A DNA stretch of 64,000 bases from Flavipsychrobacter sp. (lineage in GTDB: Bacteria > Bacteroidota > Bacteroidia > Chitinophagales > Chitinophagaceae). Below are positions 50,444-58,437 of the stretch, piece after piece. A program made the position numbers and the translations under genes. How positions within the stretch are numbered: position 1 is the first letter of the stretch; each line of letters opens with the position of its first letter. The notes under the pieces were generated by a model. That model did not search any database, had not been told where the DNA came from, and saw nothing but the letters and a program-made list of their open reading frames with translations. The stretch lies in assembly GCA_024508935.1 (NCBI GenBank), contig JANINW010000030.1, forward strand, positions 87,455 to 151,454, given 5' to 3'.

Positions 50444-52402
50444 ATGATACGTATTACTTTACCGGATGGTGCAGTTCGCGAATATGAACCCGGCATTTCT
50501 GCAATGGATGTAGCAAGATCCATCGGCGAAGGGCTGGCGCGTAAAGTGCTTGCCGCCGAAGTGAATGGTGAAGTATGGGATGCTTCACGCCCCATTAATA
50601 ACGATGCATCTCTAAAACTGCTTACCTGGGGCGAAAAGGGCGCCAAATCTACTTTCTGGCATTCTTCTGCCCACCTCATGGCAGAGGCGCTGGAAGCCTT
50701 ATACCCCGGCGTAAAACTGGGCATAGGCCCTTCTATTGAAAATGGCTTTTACTACGACATAGATCTAGGCGACCGCACTATTGGCGAGGATGACCTGAAA
50801 AAGATAGAAGATAAAATGAAAGAGCTGGCTAAAAACAATAGTGTTTACCAGCGTGTAGATATGCCTAAAGATAAGGCTATAGCTTATTTCACAGAAAAAC
50901 AAGATCCATATAAACTGGAATTACTGCAGGACCTACAGGATGGCCAGATTACTTTTTATACCCAGGGCAATTTTACCGACCTATGCCGTGGCCCGCATAT
51001 ACCCAACACCGGTTTCATCAAAGCTATAAAGCTGATGAACATTGCCGGCGCTTACTGGCGGGGTAACGAGAAGAATAAAATGCTGACCCGTATTTACGGC
51101 ATTACCTTCCCTGCACAGAAAGAGTTGGATGAATACCTGGCATTACTGGAAGAAGCTAAAAAACGCGACCACCGTAAGCTGGGTCGTGAACTGGAACTGT
51201 TTACGTTCTCAGAAAAAGTAGGCAGCGGTTTACCTATGTGGCTGCCCAAAGGCGCCATGATGCGCGAACGCCTGCAACAGTTCTTACAGAAGGCTCAAAT
51301 GGAAAGCGGCTATGTACCGGTTATTACGCCACACATAGGCAGTAAACAACTGTATGTTACTTCAGGACACTGGGAAAAATATGGCAAGGATAGTTTCCGT
51401 CCTATTACTACCCCGCAGGAAGGCGAAGAGTTTATGCTGAAACCCATGAACTGCCCGCACCACTGCGAGATATATAAATCATCACCGCGTTCATACAAAG
51501 ATTTGCCGCTGCGCCTTGCAGAGTTTGGAACTGTTTATCGTTACGAACAATCGGGCGAATTGCACGGCCTTACACGTGTGCGTGGTTTTACACAGGATGA
51601 TGCCCACTTATTCTGTCGCCCAGAACAGGTGAAAGATGAGTTTAAAAAAGTAATAGACCTGGTACTATTCGTATTGAATTCACTGGATTTCCCTGATTTT
51701 ACCGCCCAGATATCCCTGCGTGACCAGGAAGATCGCAGTAAATACATTGGCAGTGAAGAAAACTGGCAAATAGCCGAACAAGCGATTATAGAGGCCGCTA
51801 CAGAAAAGCAGCTAAAAACAGTAGTAGAATATGGAGAAGCGGCTTTCTATGGCCCTAAGCTCGACTTTATGGTAAAGGATGCGCTGGGACGTAGCTGGCA
51901 GTTAGGTACCATCCAGGTAGATTATAACCTGCCTGAGCGTTTTGAACTGGAATATGTAGACTCTGACAATAGCCGCAAACGCCCGGTAATGATACACCGT
52001 GCACCGTTTGGCTCTATGGAGCGCTTCATAGCCGTACTGCTGGAACACTGCGGTGGTAATTTGCCTTTCTGGCTGTCACCTTTACAGGTAAAAGTATTGC
52101 CAATAAGCGATAAGTTTGGTGAATATTCAGAAAAAGTAGCTGCAGCACTCAGGGAAGCAGATATACGTGCAGAAGTAGACGACCGCAATGAAAAAATAGG
52201 CAAGAAGATACGTGATACTGAACTGATGAAAGTGCCATATATGCTGGTTGTTGGCGAAAAGGAAATGAACGAAGGGAAAGTGGCCGTACGCAAACATGGC
52301 GAAGGCGATAAAGGCACGCTGCTGCTGGATGAATTTATTGACGAAATAAAAGCCCTTGTAAAAGCACAAACCAGCGGCAAAAGAACAACTGCAGTGGCAT
52401 AA
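50444..52402 (+). CDS. thrS: Threonyl-tRNA synthetase
   Basis: A 652-residue class II synthetase. The TGS domain is at about 1-65, the editing domain carries [12 protein letters not shown] and [10 protein letters not shown], and the catalytic core has the zinc ligands in [10 protein letters not shown], motif 2 ([20 protein letters not shown]) and motif 3 ([18 protein letters not shown]). The C-terminal anticodon-binding domain ends the protein. Length and domains are normal. It is 72 bp upstream of infC. Confidence 0.97.
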   Translation: MIRITLPDGAVREYEPGISAMDVARSIGEGLARKVLAAEVNGEVWDASRPINNDASLKLLTWGEKGAKSTFWHSSAHLMAEALEALYPGVKLGIGPSIENGFYYDIDLGDRTIGEDDLKKIEDKMKELAKNNSVYQRVDMPKDKAIAYFTEKQDPYKLELLQDLQDGQITFYTQGNFTDLCRGPHIPNTGFIKAIKLMNIAGAYWRGNEKNKMLTRIYGITFPAQKELDEYLALLEEAKKRDHRKLGRELELFTFSEKVGSGLPMWLPKGAMMRERLQQFLQKAQMESGYVPVITPHIGSKQLYVTSGHWEKYGKDSFRPITTPQEGEEFMLKPMNCPHHCEIYKSSPRSYKDLPLRLAEFGTVYRYEQSGELHGLTRVRGFTQDDAHLFCRPEQVKDEFKKVIDLVLFVLNSLDFPDFTAQISLRDQEDRSKYIGSEENWQIAEQAIIEAATEKQLKTVVEYGEAAFYGPKLDFMVKDALGRSWQLGTIQVDYNLPERFELEYVDSDNSRKRPVMIHRAPFGSMERFIAVLLEHCGGNLPFWLSPLQVKVLPISDKFGEYSEKVAAALREADIRAEVDDRNEKIGKKIRDTELMKVPYMLVVGEKEMNEGKVAVRKHGEGDKGTLLLDEFIDEIKALVKAQTSGKRTTAVA

Positions 52403-52474
52403 GTTTTATATAAAGGCTATATACATTTGAATTGCAAATACATTATTTTTGCCCCATTATTTTAAAAACCATTA

Positions 52475-53029
52475 ATGCAGAAAAGAAGCAAAGCTCCTTA
52501 TTTTAAGCCAAGACAAAAAGAGAACGAACATCGTTTAAACCGTGAAATAACTGTACCTGAAGTGCGCCTGATAGGGGAAGGAATAGAGCCTGGTGTATAC
52601 CCCATAGCAGAAGCTTTACGTATGGCCCAGGAACAGGAAGTAGACCTTGTAGAAGTATCTCCGAATGCAGTACCACCGGTGTGCAGGCTTATCGATTACA
52701 AGAAATTCCTTTACGAAAAGAAGAAAAAAGATAAAGAACAAAAGGCAAAAGCAAAGCAGTCTGAAGTAAAAGAAATTCGTTTTACACCGAATACGGATGA
52801 CCACGATTTTGACTTTAAAGCAAAACATGCCGAGAAATTCCTACAGGATGGTAATAAAGTAAAATGCTATGTACAGTTCAAAGGGCGTGCTATCATGTTC
52901 CAGGAAAGGGGAGAGCTTTTATTACTGAAATTTGCTGAAAGGCTTGCTGAAGTAGGTGCATTGGAATCGATGCCGAAGATGGAAGGCCGACGTATGTTTG
53001 CTATCTTCACGCCCAAGAAGAAAAAATAA
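52475..53029 (+). CDS. infC: Translation initiation factor IF-3
   Basis: A 184-residue IF-3. The N-domain has LNREITVPEVRLIG and LVEVSPNAVPPVCRLIDYKK, the linker is Lys-rich, and the C-domain has VKEIRFTPNTDDHDFDFKAK and KVKCYVQFKGRAIM. The start is the ATG at 52475, preceded by the -7 like TATTTTTG at 52444. In many bacteria infC is followed by rpmI and rplT; here neither follows. Confidence 0.96.
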   Translation: MQKRSKAPYFKPRQKENEHRLNREITVPEVRLIGEGIEPGVYPIAEALRMAQEQEVDLVEVSPNAVPPVCRLIDYKKFLYEKKKKDKEQKAKAKQSEVKEIRFTPNTDDHDFDFKAKHAEKFLQDGNKVKCYVQFKGRAIMFQERGELLLLKFAERLAEVGALESMPKMEGRRMFAIFTPKKKK

Positions 53030-53126
53030 TATGACAGATTGCTGACAATTGCAGAAAACTTAAAGCAACCTGTTGGAGACCAATATTTTATACATAGGTA
53101 AGAGCAAAAAAAAAAATTGAATAAAC

Positions 53127-53158
53127 TTGTAAAAATCAAAAATTAGTTCTTACCTTTG
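53127..53158 (+). promoter_or_regulatory. Promoter of the first 53.2-kb RNA element
   Basis: TTG at 53127-53129, exactly 21 bases, then TACCTTTG at 53151-53158, a full match to the Bacteroidota promoter. Transcription should begin near 53162. Confidence 0.65.
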
Positions 53159-53161
53159 TAC

Positions 53162-53272
53162 CAACAAAAGATAATAGAAATTTCATCGCAAATTAATTTT
53201 GCGTTTGTATAAAGAGGTTTTCATGGTGATAGGGTTTATAGGGGCTGGCCTGTTCTCAGGCTGGCTTTTTTA
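53162..53272 (+). ncRNA. Candidate small RNA, copy 1 (terminator-ended)
   Basis: A predicted transcript of about 110 nt from the promoter at 53127-53158. It holds one small hairpin (CGCAAA/TTTGCG, 53187-53203), a conserved 55-bp block (53217-53271) and a terminator stem: GCTGGCCTG (53244-53252) pairs with CAGGCTGGC (53257-53265) across TTCT, followed by six Ts. No convincing ORF lies in it. The block is repeated 144 bp downstream with three differences, two of which exchange G-U and G-C pairs so that the stem is kept. Confidence 0.55.
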
Positions 53273-53347
53273 TTTGTATCAATTCATGCCCCTGTAACTT
53301 TAAGATTTTGTTAGGCAAATCAATCATGTCGATACATTGTTCATCTG

Positions 53348-53416
53348 TATCTTTGTAAAAGTTTTCATAGTGATAGGGTTTATAGGGGCTGGCCTGTTCT
53401 CAGGTCGGCTTTTTTT
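53348..53416 (+). ncRNA. Candidate small RNA or leader attenuator, copy 2
   Basis: The -7 like TATCTTTG (53348-53355) is followed by the second copy of the 55-bp block (53361-53415), ending in GCTGGCCTG/CAGGTCGGC and seven Ts. The transcript would be only about 58 nt and terminate 29 bases before the ATG of the 360-aa gene. It is either a second short RNA or a transcription attenuator in that gene's leader. The gene may also use a separate -7 (TATTTTG at 53420). Confidence 0.5.
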
Positions 53417-53444
53417 ATTTATTTTGAGCATCAAAACACACGCT

Positions 53445-54527
53445 ATGCGCTTGAAACAAGCGGCACTTTTAGTTTTCGCCCTAGTCTATACCATTTACAG
53501 TTATGCCCAGCCCCTATCCGTTTTTGTAAATATGCAAAACCAGGTGATGGTATGGGATAATGGCTTCATTCGCAAAGTAGATTACCTGCCGCCACAAGAA
53601 ATGAAAACCGGCCGCATAGCTATTCCTTACCTCGACAATTCCCGATCATTTAAAATATACTATAAAGGCGGTGTACGCACGATCAATTCAGGTTTTACCA
53701 ATGAATTCCAGGTGAGCGATAACCTGGTTGCTTTCCTTAATAATAAATCGCTGAACGTATTTGACAAAGGCAATATCAAAAACCTTTCCAGCTTTTGTTC
53801 GCAATATTTCCTTGGCGATAGCGTCATCATGTTCTTTGACGGTATACGCAATGAATATAAAGCCTATTATAATGGCCAGGTATACCCTATTGAAAATTTT
53901 CTTGCAGGCAATCCGCTGGATGTGGTAAAGGTATCGGACAATATAGCTGCATACGATAACTATGCAAACCAGTTCCGCCTGTTCTACCAGGGTAATATCA
54001 TTCAGCAGGAAGAATATGCAGTAAGCAGCTTTGAAATAGGCCGCAATACGGTTGCTTATGTTGATATCAACCGCCAGTTCAAAATATTTCATAACGGTGA
54101 TTCTTATGTAGTAGAAGATTTTCCGCCCAGCGCTTTCCAGGCAGGTGATAATGTAGTAGCCTATGTATCGAACGATGGATACTTCAAGGTATTTTATGCA
54201 GATAGTGTACGCAGCATTGGTTTCTTTACACCTGATTTTAAGGTAACGGATAATATGGTTGCCTATCGCGATCCAAGCGGGTATTTCAAACTGTTCTATA
54301 AAGGCGAGATCTATACACTCGAAAGCTACTATCCTGATAAAATTGTTATGCAATATAATTCGGTTGCTTATGTGAACCGGACCAATACACTACGCCTGTT
54401 TACAGAAGGAGAAACTTACGATGTAACAAACATTGACCTGGAAAGCTGGGAACTAAGCTATGATGTGCTTAAGTACCAGATAGGAAAGAACATGTTCCGC
54501 ATTTACTACAAGGGAATAGAATACTGA
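53445..54527 (+). CDS. Exported repeat protein, probable beta-propeller
   Basis: A 360-residue protein. The signal peptide (about 1-22, LKQAALLVFALVYTIYSYAQ) is followed by about seven repeats of roughly 42 residues, each with the pattern (V/I)-x-D-N-x-(V/A)-A-Y, then Y-F-K-(L/V)-F-Y-x-G-(E/N/D), for example VSDNIAAYDNYANQFRLFYQ, TDNMVAYRDPSGYFKLFYKG and GDNVVAYVSNDGYFKVFYAD. Seven such units fit a beta-propeller. The longer reading frame from 53337 would include the terminator of the RNA element, so the ATG at 53445 is used. The function is unknown. Confidence 0.8.
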   Translation: MRLKQAALLVFALVYTIYSYAQPLSVFVNMQNQVMVWDNGFIRKVDYLPPQEMKTGRIAIPYLDNSRSFKIYYKGGVRTINSGFTNEFQVSDNLVAFLNNKSLNVFDKGNIKNLSSFCSQYFLGDSVIMFFDGIRNEYKAYYNGQVYPIENFLAGNPLDVVKVSDNIAAYDNYANQFRLFYQGNIIQQEEYAVSSFEIGRNTVAYVDINRQFKIFHNGDSYVVEDFPPSAFQAGDNVVAYVSNDGYFKVFYADSVRSIGFFTPDFKVTDNMVAYRDPSGYFKLFYKGEIYTLESYYPDKIVMQYNSVAYVNRTNTLRLFTEGETYDVTNIDLESWELSYDVLKYQIGKNMFRIYYKGIEY

Positions 54528-54533
54528 TCTGCT

Positions 54534-55319
54534 TTAGAAAAACCGTTTTATCATTCTCAGCTTGTGAGTGCGTTTGCGTAACGACACACTCACAATACCT
54601 TCCTGGTCTATTTTATCTATTACTACCCTGCCACTGGTATCTGTAGCGTGAATGATATGATGATTATCCAACAGTATACCCACATGGACAATTTTCCCAT
54701 CAGCATTTTCAAAAAAAGCAAGATCCCCGCAACGTGCGTGCTGTAAGAAATCTACATCTTCACCTTGTGTGGCCTGTTGCGCTGCGTCGCGCAGTATGGC
54801 CTTACCACATAGCTTAAAAGCCATTTGGGTCAACCCCGAGCAATCGATACCTGCCAGTGTGCGCCCGCCCCACAAATACGGAGCATTCATATACTCCATA
54901 GCTGCTGCTTTCAGTTTATCGCAATCCAGTTCCAGATCTTTTACTGCCAGCTTTTTACCTTTATACTTACCCGTTTGTCCTAATATGGTAATCTTGCCGC
55001 CCTTCATGCCGAAAAGGTCACAGCCGATAGGCATCCATTGCTCACTCTTATCAAAAACCAGCTTGTCGGTATGTTTAGCGGCTAAAAACTTAGCGTCTTT
55101 ACGGTATTCTTTACGGGTTATTATAGCCAGCTGGCCGAATTTACACCACCCTTCATAATCATCCCAGTGGAGACGCACCCGTGCCCAGTCTTTTTCATTT
55201 AACTCCAGTACCTCTACCCTTTCACCAAATAAAATTTCGCTCACTTGTTCCGAGCTATGTGCCGGCTCCTTGCGCAAAGGCATACGCGACACATTACAAA
55301 AAGCATAAGATAATACCAT
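54534..55319 (-). CDS. NlpC/P60 (C40) peptidase with SH3 domain
   Basis: A 261-residue cell-wall hydrolase. The N-terminal SH3b-like region (about 1-100) contains PLRKEPAHSSEQVSEILFGE, a second SH3-like part follows, and the C-terminal NlpC/P60 domain has the catalytic Cys in GIDCSGLTQMAF (about 161) and His in KIVHVGILLDN (about 210). Relatives such as YkfC cleave gamma-D-Glu-diamino acid bonds in cell-wall peptides. No strong signal peptide is visible, which fits a cytoplasmic murein-peptide recycling role. The -7 TAATTTTG (55346 to 55339) precedes it. Confidence 0.87.
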   Translation of the reverse strand: MVLSYAFCNVSRMPLRKEPAHSSEQVSEILFGERVEVLELNEKDWARVRLHWDDYEGWCKFGQLAIITRKEYRKDAKFLAAKHTDKLVFDKSEQWMPIGCDLFGMKGGKITILGQTGKYKGKKLAVKDLELDCDKLKAAAMEYMNAPYLWGGRTLAGIDCSGLTQMAFKLCGKAILRDAAQQATQGEDVDFLQHARCGDLAFFENADGKIVHVGILLDNHHIIHATDTSGRVVIDKIDQEGIVSVSLRKRTHKLRMIKRFF

Positions 55320-55511
55320 ATAATCCTCCTGGGTGCAACAAAATTACACTGCAATGCCCAAAACTGTCCTATATAAGCGGTTTAGTTTCCCCCAAATCTT
55401 TTTACTAACTTAGCACGCTAAATTATGCCCCAACCATATTATATTATTTTTAATAATGCGGCCGGCTGATTAAGATGAACAATTTAAACGGATTAAAAAG
55501 TCACACACATT

Positions 55512-57086
55512 ATGGATTCAACAATTATCGTTGCCGTTGTTGCGGTAGCGGCTATATTAATAGGTATTTTTCTAGGTAAATTCATTTTCGCTAAAAACAC
55601 TCAAAAACAAGTAGACGACGCCAACGAACAAGCAAAAAAACTGGTAGAAGAAGCTAAGGCACATGCAGAAACAATAAAAGAAAAGAAAGTACTGGAAGCT
55701 AAAGAACACTTCCTGCAACTGAAAAGCGAACACGAAAAAGACACCAACCAGAGAAACCAGAAATTAGCCGAAGCGGAAGCACGCATTAAACAGCAGCAGC
55801 AAAGCGTGAATGACAAGAACGCTTCACTTCAGAAACAAATAAACGAATACCAGGCGCAAAAGGAAAACCTTGATAAGCAACTGGAAGTTGTAAATATTAA
55901 GCGTACCGAACTGGAACGCCACCAGGAAGAACATATTAAACGCCTGGAAAAAGTAGCCAGCCTTTCTGCTGAAGAAGCAAAAGCTGAACTGATGGAAGCG
56001 GTGAAAGAAGAAGCACGTACGCAGGCCATGGCCCATGTGAAAGAGATAATGGAGGAAGCTAAGGCCAATGCTACCAAAGAGGCTAAGAAAATTATCATAC
56101 AGACCATACAACGTACCGGTGCAGAGCAGACCATAGAAAATGCCATCACAGTATTTAACCTGGAAAGCGACGAAATAAAAGGACAGATCATTGGTCGTGA
56201 AGGCCGTAATATCCGTGCGCTGGAAGCCGCAACAGGTGTAGACCTGATCATAGATGATACCCCTGAAGCTATTGTGTTAAGCTGTTTCGACCCGCTGCGC
56301 CGCGAGGTAGCACGCTTGTCGCTGCAACGCCTCGTACAAGACGGCCGTATACACCCTGCACGTATTGAAGAAGTAGTTGAAAAGACCAAAAAGCAACTGG
56401 AAGAGCAGGTGATGGAAATAGGCGAACGCACTATCATTGAATTGGGTATTCACGGCCTGCATAAAGACCTGGTGCGCATGGTAGGTAAAATGCGTTTCCG
56501 TTCTTCTTACGGCCAAAACCTGCTGATGCACTCGAAGGAAACTGCTAATCTTTGCGGTATCATGGCTGCAGAGCTCGGACTGGGTCAGAAAGTTGTGAAA
56601 CTGGCTAAACGCGCCGGCCTGCTGCACGATATTGGTAAAGTACCTGATGAGGAAACAGAACTGAGCCACGCATTGCTGGGTGCCAAGCTTGCTGAAAAAA
56701 GCGGCGAACATCCTGCTATCATCAACGCTATTGGTGCACACCACGACGAGATGGAAATGACTTATATCATTTCACCGATCGTTCAGGCTTGTGACGCGAT
56801 AAGTGGTGCACGCCCGGGCGCACGCCGCGAAATGATGCAAAGCTACCTGCAGCGTATCAAAGACCTGGAAGGCCTGGCAATGGCTTACAATGGTGTAGAA
56901 AAAGCATACGCAATACAAGCAGGCCGCGAACTGCGTGTAATAGTGGAAGCAGACAAAGTAAGCGATGCAGACAGCGATCGTTTGTCTTTTGAAATAGCGG
57001 ATAAAATTCAGAAAGAGATGCAATACCCCGGCCAGGTAAAAGTAACCGTGATACGGGAACTGAGAGCGGTAAACATAGCACGTTAA
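55512..57086 (+). CDS. rny: Ribonuclease Y
   Basis: A 524-residue endoribonuclease. An N-terminal membrane helix (about 5-26, [20 protein letters not shown]) precedes a long coiled coil (about 30-200), a KH domain ([20 protein letters not shown] near 235-260) and an HD domain with [12 protein letters not shown] and AIGAHHDE (about 375-420). It starts bulk mRNA decay. It lies 192 bp from the divergent NlpC gene and is monocistronic. Confidence 0.96.
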   Translation: MDSTIIVAVVAVAAILIGIFLGKFIFAKNTQKQVDDANEQAKKLVEEAKAHAETIKEKKVLEAKEHFLQLKSEHEKDTNQRNQKLAEAEARIKQQQQSVNDKNASLQKQINEYQAQKENLDKQLEVVNIKRTELERHQEEHIKRLEKVASLSAEEAKAELMEAVKEEARTQAMAHVKEIMEEAKANATKEAKKIIIQTIQRTGAEQTIENAITVFNLESDEIKGQIIGREGRNIRALEAATGVDLIIDDTPEAIVLSCFDPLRREVARLSLQRLVQDGRIHPARIEEVVEKTKKQLEEQVMEIGERTIIELGIHGLHKDLVRMVGKMRFRSSYGQNLLMHSKETANLCGIMAAELGLGQKVVKLAKRAGLLHDIGKVPDEETELSHALLGAKLAEKSGEHPAIINAIGAHHDEMEMTYIISPIVQACDAISGARPGARREMMQSYLQRIKDLEGLAMAYNGVEKAYAIQAGRELRVIVEADKVSDADSDRLSFEIADKIQKEMQYPGQVKVTVIRELRAVNIAR

Positions 57087-57103
57087 TACAAAGTATAAAA
57101 ATG

Positions 57104-57130
57104 AAAAGGTGGGCCGTTGCCCACCTTTTT
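57104..57130 (+). terminator. Intrinsic terminator after rny
   Basis: AAAAGGTGGGC (57104-57114) pairs with GCCCACCTTTT (57119-57129), loop CGTT. Confidence 0.92.
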
Positions 57131-57206
57131 CTATTCAACCAACCTGCTACAACAAGGGCGGCAGGATGAACCCGCCACCCTTTCTCCTAATTAACCAAAA
57201 CCAATT

Positions 57207-58163
57207 TTATAACGCATCGATTTGCGCCTTGAAGGCTGCCGGATCAACCTTTGCCACGTTCACCGTATAATTTCCGCCATTTGCCGGGGTAGCCGCCGCT
57301 ATGCCCCCGTAAAAATGACCGTCAACCACCAGCATCACAACAAAGTGTACCGGTATATCCGGCACATGGCCTTCTGTAACAATATTCCCACTCCTGCTAA
57401 GCATGGGCCACAAACCATTGTAGTTATTATATAGCGCAGTAGCGGAAACTGTTGTGCCTGTGGGAATAGTTACGCCGGCTATAGCAACCGTGAAATTCTG
57501 GTAGTTGGGATTAGATAAAAACCTGTCGGCATTGCAATAACCTACGCTATCACAAAACATAGACAATGTATCTCCGTTGACTACAACCCATCCAAAACCA
57601 TTTTGATGTGACGAATCTTTTTGCGCCGGCATCCAGTTCACCCCGTTTGCTGCATTGTTTTCCAAAGTCTCTCCTACAAACAATTTCATATTAGGGTCTG
57701 CAGTACCTTTTTGCGGAAGATTGGCCTGGAACATATTACCATTCTTCAATAGCAGCCTTTGCCCGTTTTGTGTTGCATTAAAATATACTTCGCCTCCTGA
57801 AACCAGCGGCTCACCACCGCTAACCGGCAGTACTTTAGAAAATAGCATATCCCCACGCTTCAGGTATTCCCGTACTTCTATATCTACATTACCGGTCACA
57901 TTAGTACCATCTTCTTTCATAAAGGCATTAGCAGGAATTACAAACCGGGTGCCACTGGTGCCGTAAAACGAGGCCCCTGCAGCTGCATCTATGGTCTTCT
58001 TCTGTGATTTTACCATGGCATTCTGCATCACAGATTCCAGTGTACCGTATTGTCCCAGGGTAGGATTATTAGTATTCCCGTTACTTGTAACCGGGTCTTT
58101 ATCTTTAGTGCAAGCTGCGAAGAACGCAGCCATCACTATTATTGGTAGCATGATCTTTTTCAT
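57207..58163 (-). CDS. Lipoprotein of unknown function, 318 aa
   Basis: A lipoprotein starting MKKIMLPIIVMAAFFAAC, cysteine followed by TKDKDPVTSNGNTNN. The mature part has GTRFVIPANAFMKEDGTNVT, NVDIEVREYLKRGDMLFSKV and several extended strands, reminiscent of carboxypeptidase-regulatory-like Ig folds. The protein ends VDPAAFKAQIDAL. It probably sits on the outer membrane. The start at 58163 is chosen over 58232 because it creates a clean lipoprotein signal. Confidence 0.78.
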   Translation of the reverse strand: MKKIMLPIIVMAAFFAACTKDKDPVTSNGNTNNPTLGQYGTLESVMQNAMVKSQKKTIDAAAGASFYGTSGTRFVIPANAFMKEDGTNVTGNVDIEVREYLKRGDMLFSKVLPVSGGEPLVSGGEVYFNATQNGQRLLLKNGNMFQANLPQKGTADPNMKLFVGETLENNAANGVNWMPAQKDSSHQNGFGWVVVNGDTLSMFCDSVGYCNADRFLSNPNYQNFTVAIAGVTIPTGTTVSATALYNNYNGLWPMLSRSGNIVTEGHVPDIPVHFVVMLVVDGHFYGGIAAATPANGGNYTVNVAKVDPAAFKAQIDAL

Positions 58164-58417
58164 AAAGTAGGTGTTATTTAGTGAAGGAATTTTTTTTCGG
58201 AACCGGTTCCTTTGGCTCAATCCAAAAAACATACCATTTCCTTTACCTCTCTTCTACAAAACACCTGCTTAAAGCCTGAAACGCTTTACCAGCTTGCATT
58301 AAATTTTTTTGTCATGAAATTGACATTTCAAAAACCAATAAATACTATTTAACCTGCTATTAATATTTTCAGGAACCAGCGAACGTCCGATACCAACAAA
58401 AGCAAGCTTTAAACCGT

Positions 58418-58425
58418 TAATTTTG
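58418..58425 (+). promoter_or_regulatory. Probable -7 element for uvrA
   Basis: TAATTTTG matches TAnnTTTG and ends 12 bases before the uvrA ATG, so the leader is very short. Confidence 0.55.
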
Positions 58426-58437
58426 TAAGCATAGCAT

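Noticed and set aside
53224-53298. A 24-codon ORF (MVIGFIGAGLFSGWLFYLYQ...) across the first RNA element, with the same reading frame open in the second copy.
   Set aside because: The differences between the two copies keep the RNA stem paired, and the ORF runs through a terminator hairpin and T-run; it is more simply an RNA element.
53337-53444. Longer start for the 360-aa repeat protein at 53337.
   Set aside because: It would translate the RNA element and hide a clean signal peptide that begins at 53445.
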